NCBI GenBank assembly: GCA_946811185.2
Contig: OX328109.1
Coordinates: forward strand, 11,692,255-11,756,254
DNA from: Hippopus hippopus
Taxonomy: Eukaryota > Mollusca > Bivalvia > Cardiida > Cardiidae
Direction of reading: 5' to 3'
DNA length: 64,000 bases
Below are positions 63,171 through 64,000 of this stretch, in pieces (position 1 is the first letter of the stretch; the number at the start of each line of letters is the position of its first letter). Both the position numbers and the translations under genes were made by a program. The notes under the pieces were generated by a model that was not told where the DNA came from, ran no database searches, and saw only the letters and a program-made list of their open reading frames with translations.

Positions 63171-63650
63171 GTAATAATATTCAAACAATAGAATTACGTC
63201 ATTGAGAAGTTCAAAGTGAAGAAATATAGAAAAATAATTAGAAACTGGTTCAACTGTATTGTATAAAAGGCACTATAAACCACGGTGTATATCCTGTTAA
63301 GTAACAGTTTATTTCTGTTTCCACATTACACACGATTTTATTTCCGACATAGCAGTGTAATTCGGAGACGGAAATAACATACCGCATCACGATTAACACT
63401 GGGTTCGTGGTATTACTAATAAAATTGCTTGTGATGCGGAGATGGACATGAAATACTACGTAACGGTAAATACACCTTCTAAACACACAGTATATTTTCT
63501 CAGAAGCATTACATTTCCCGCAACTAAATATACATGCACATGTAATTGAATTACTTAGCATCTTATTTGGACGACGTTAATAGTATTATTCCACATGTCT
63601 TGCCCTCATTTGTGCATTTTCCTGTAGCATAAGTTGTTTTTCTTTTCTAG
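63171..63650 (+). other. Intron 2 of the HARBI1-like gene
   Basis: 480 bp bounded by GTAATAAT and TTTTCTTTTCTAG. A 103-codon minus-strand frame inside shows no domain and is ignored. Confidence 0.65.
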
Positions 63651-64000
63651 GAGAGCAGAAACTTAGACGTAGAGAACCTGCTGCAGGACGTCCACAGAAA
63701 ACCCTGGAGAAAGATGTTCTTATGACTTTATGGTTCATTGGAAGTCAGGAAACTATGAAATCAGTGGCTGATCGCTTTAATGTCAGCATTTCTACATTTG
63801 ACAACCACTTTAAGCGAATGGTAACTGTAATATGTGATTCGTTGCTAAAGAGACTAATAAACTGGCCATCTGAAGCTGAAAAACCAATTGTTATAAATGC
63901 TTTCCAGGTTAAAAAGAATTTTCCAGGAGTACTTGGAAGTATTGATGGATGTCATATCAAGATAGGAAAACCTACTGAAAGAGCGAACGATTATTATAAT
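63651..64000 (+). CDS. HARBI1-like nuclease gene, exon 3, runs off the window
   Basis: After TTTTCTAG the frame continues without a stop to the window edge. GEQKLRRREPAAGRPQKTLE, then VLMTLWFIGSQETMKSVADR and FNVSISTFDNHFKRMV form the helix-turn-helix region (HTH_Tnp_4-like). VLGSIDGCHIKIGKP holds the first catalytic Asp, and ERANDYYN is the YYN motif that follows it in HARBI1-type nucleases. The remaining Asp and Glu residues should lie to the right of 64000. No in-frame stop or frameshift appears, unlike the transposon remnants elsewhere in the window. Whether it is a live Harbinger transposase or a domesticated gene cannot be told from here. Confidence 0.85.

Noticed and set aside
63250..63561. 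103-codon minus-strand frame
   Set aside because: It lies wholly in intron 2 of the HARBI1-like gene and has no recognisable domain or splice support.

Overview
This window looks like repeat-dense nuclear DNA of an animal, most likely a marine bivalve of the clam type. The evidence is AT-rich sequence, coding exons with GT/AG introns, polymerase III-type tRNA-derived SINEs, Tc1/mariner, PIF/Harbinger-type and Penelope-like sequences, and tandem-repeat elements of the kind known from bivalves (pearl/Helentron-like). No prokaryotic operon, rRNA or CRISPR array is visible. The species call is inference; I could not compare with databases.

Most of the window is short transposon copies that I group into families by reading them against each other. 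Family A (about 250 bp, ends TGAGCCATGCTCTG/CAGAGCATGGCTCA, internal GGTCAGCC...GGCTGACC hairpin) has about 18 copies. Family B (about 220 bp, ends TTAACCCTTTACCA/TGGTAAAGGGTTAA, built around a GAGAAAATGCTGG...CCAGCATTTTCTC palindrome) has about 29 copies or halves. Family C (about 200 bp, ends TTAACCCTTA/TAAGGGTTAA, with a GGACAGTGTAGATC...GATCTACACTGTCC hairpin) has about 13. About 15 tRNA-derived SINEs, other foldback elements, minisatellites and microsatellites fill much of the rest. Several insertions are nested and give precise element ends and relative ages.

Layout: 1-9 kb, mixed MITEs and SINEs. 9.3-10.4 kb, a 1.08-kb foldback element. 13.7-15.1 kb, a 620-bp tandem duplication. 21-26 kb, two pearl/Helentron-like elements, one inside a 2.8-kb inverted-repeat composite and one inside a family B MITE. 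27.2-28.4 kb, an inverted duplicate of a mariner-type transposon inserted at TA in a family C MITE. 31.9-32.3 kb, a candidate membrane-protein exon on the minus strand. 35.1-35.7 kb, a 5'-truncated Penelope-like element with a GIY-YIG endonuclease followed by a well-formed hammerhead ribozyme. 36.9-37.4 kb, a decayed Cys-rich gene fragment. 49.5-50.2 kb, a Tc1 transposase pseudogene. 53.7-53.8 kb, a second, imperfect hammerhead-like Penelope tail.

The only convincing host-type coding sequence is at the right end: a HARBI1-like (DDE_Tnp_4) nuclease gene with exons at 61196-61320, 63040-63170 and 63651-64000, running off the window. Upstream lie a THAP-domain exon at 55232-55603 with a one-base frameshift and a lost zinc ligand, and an oppositely oriented acidic ORF at 58439-58153. 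The last two share promoter motifs (GCTTATCTCCC plus a TGACGTCA site). The THAP exon's donor is also in the right phase to join HARBI1 exon 2, so a THAP-nuclease fusion transcript is possible but unproven.
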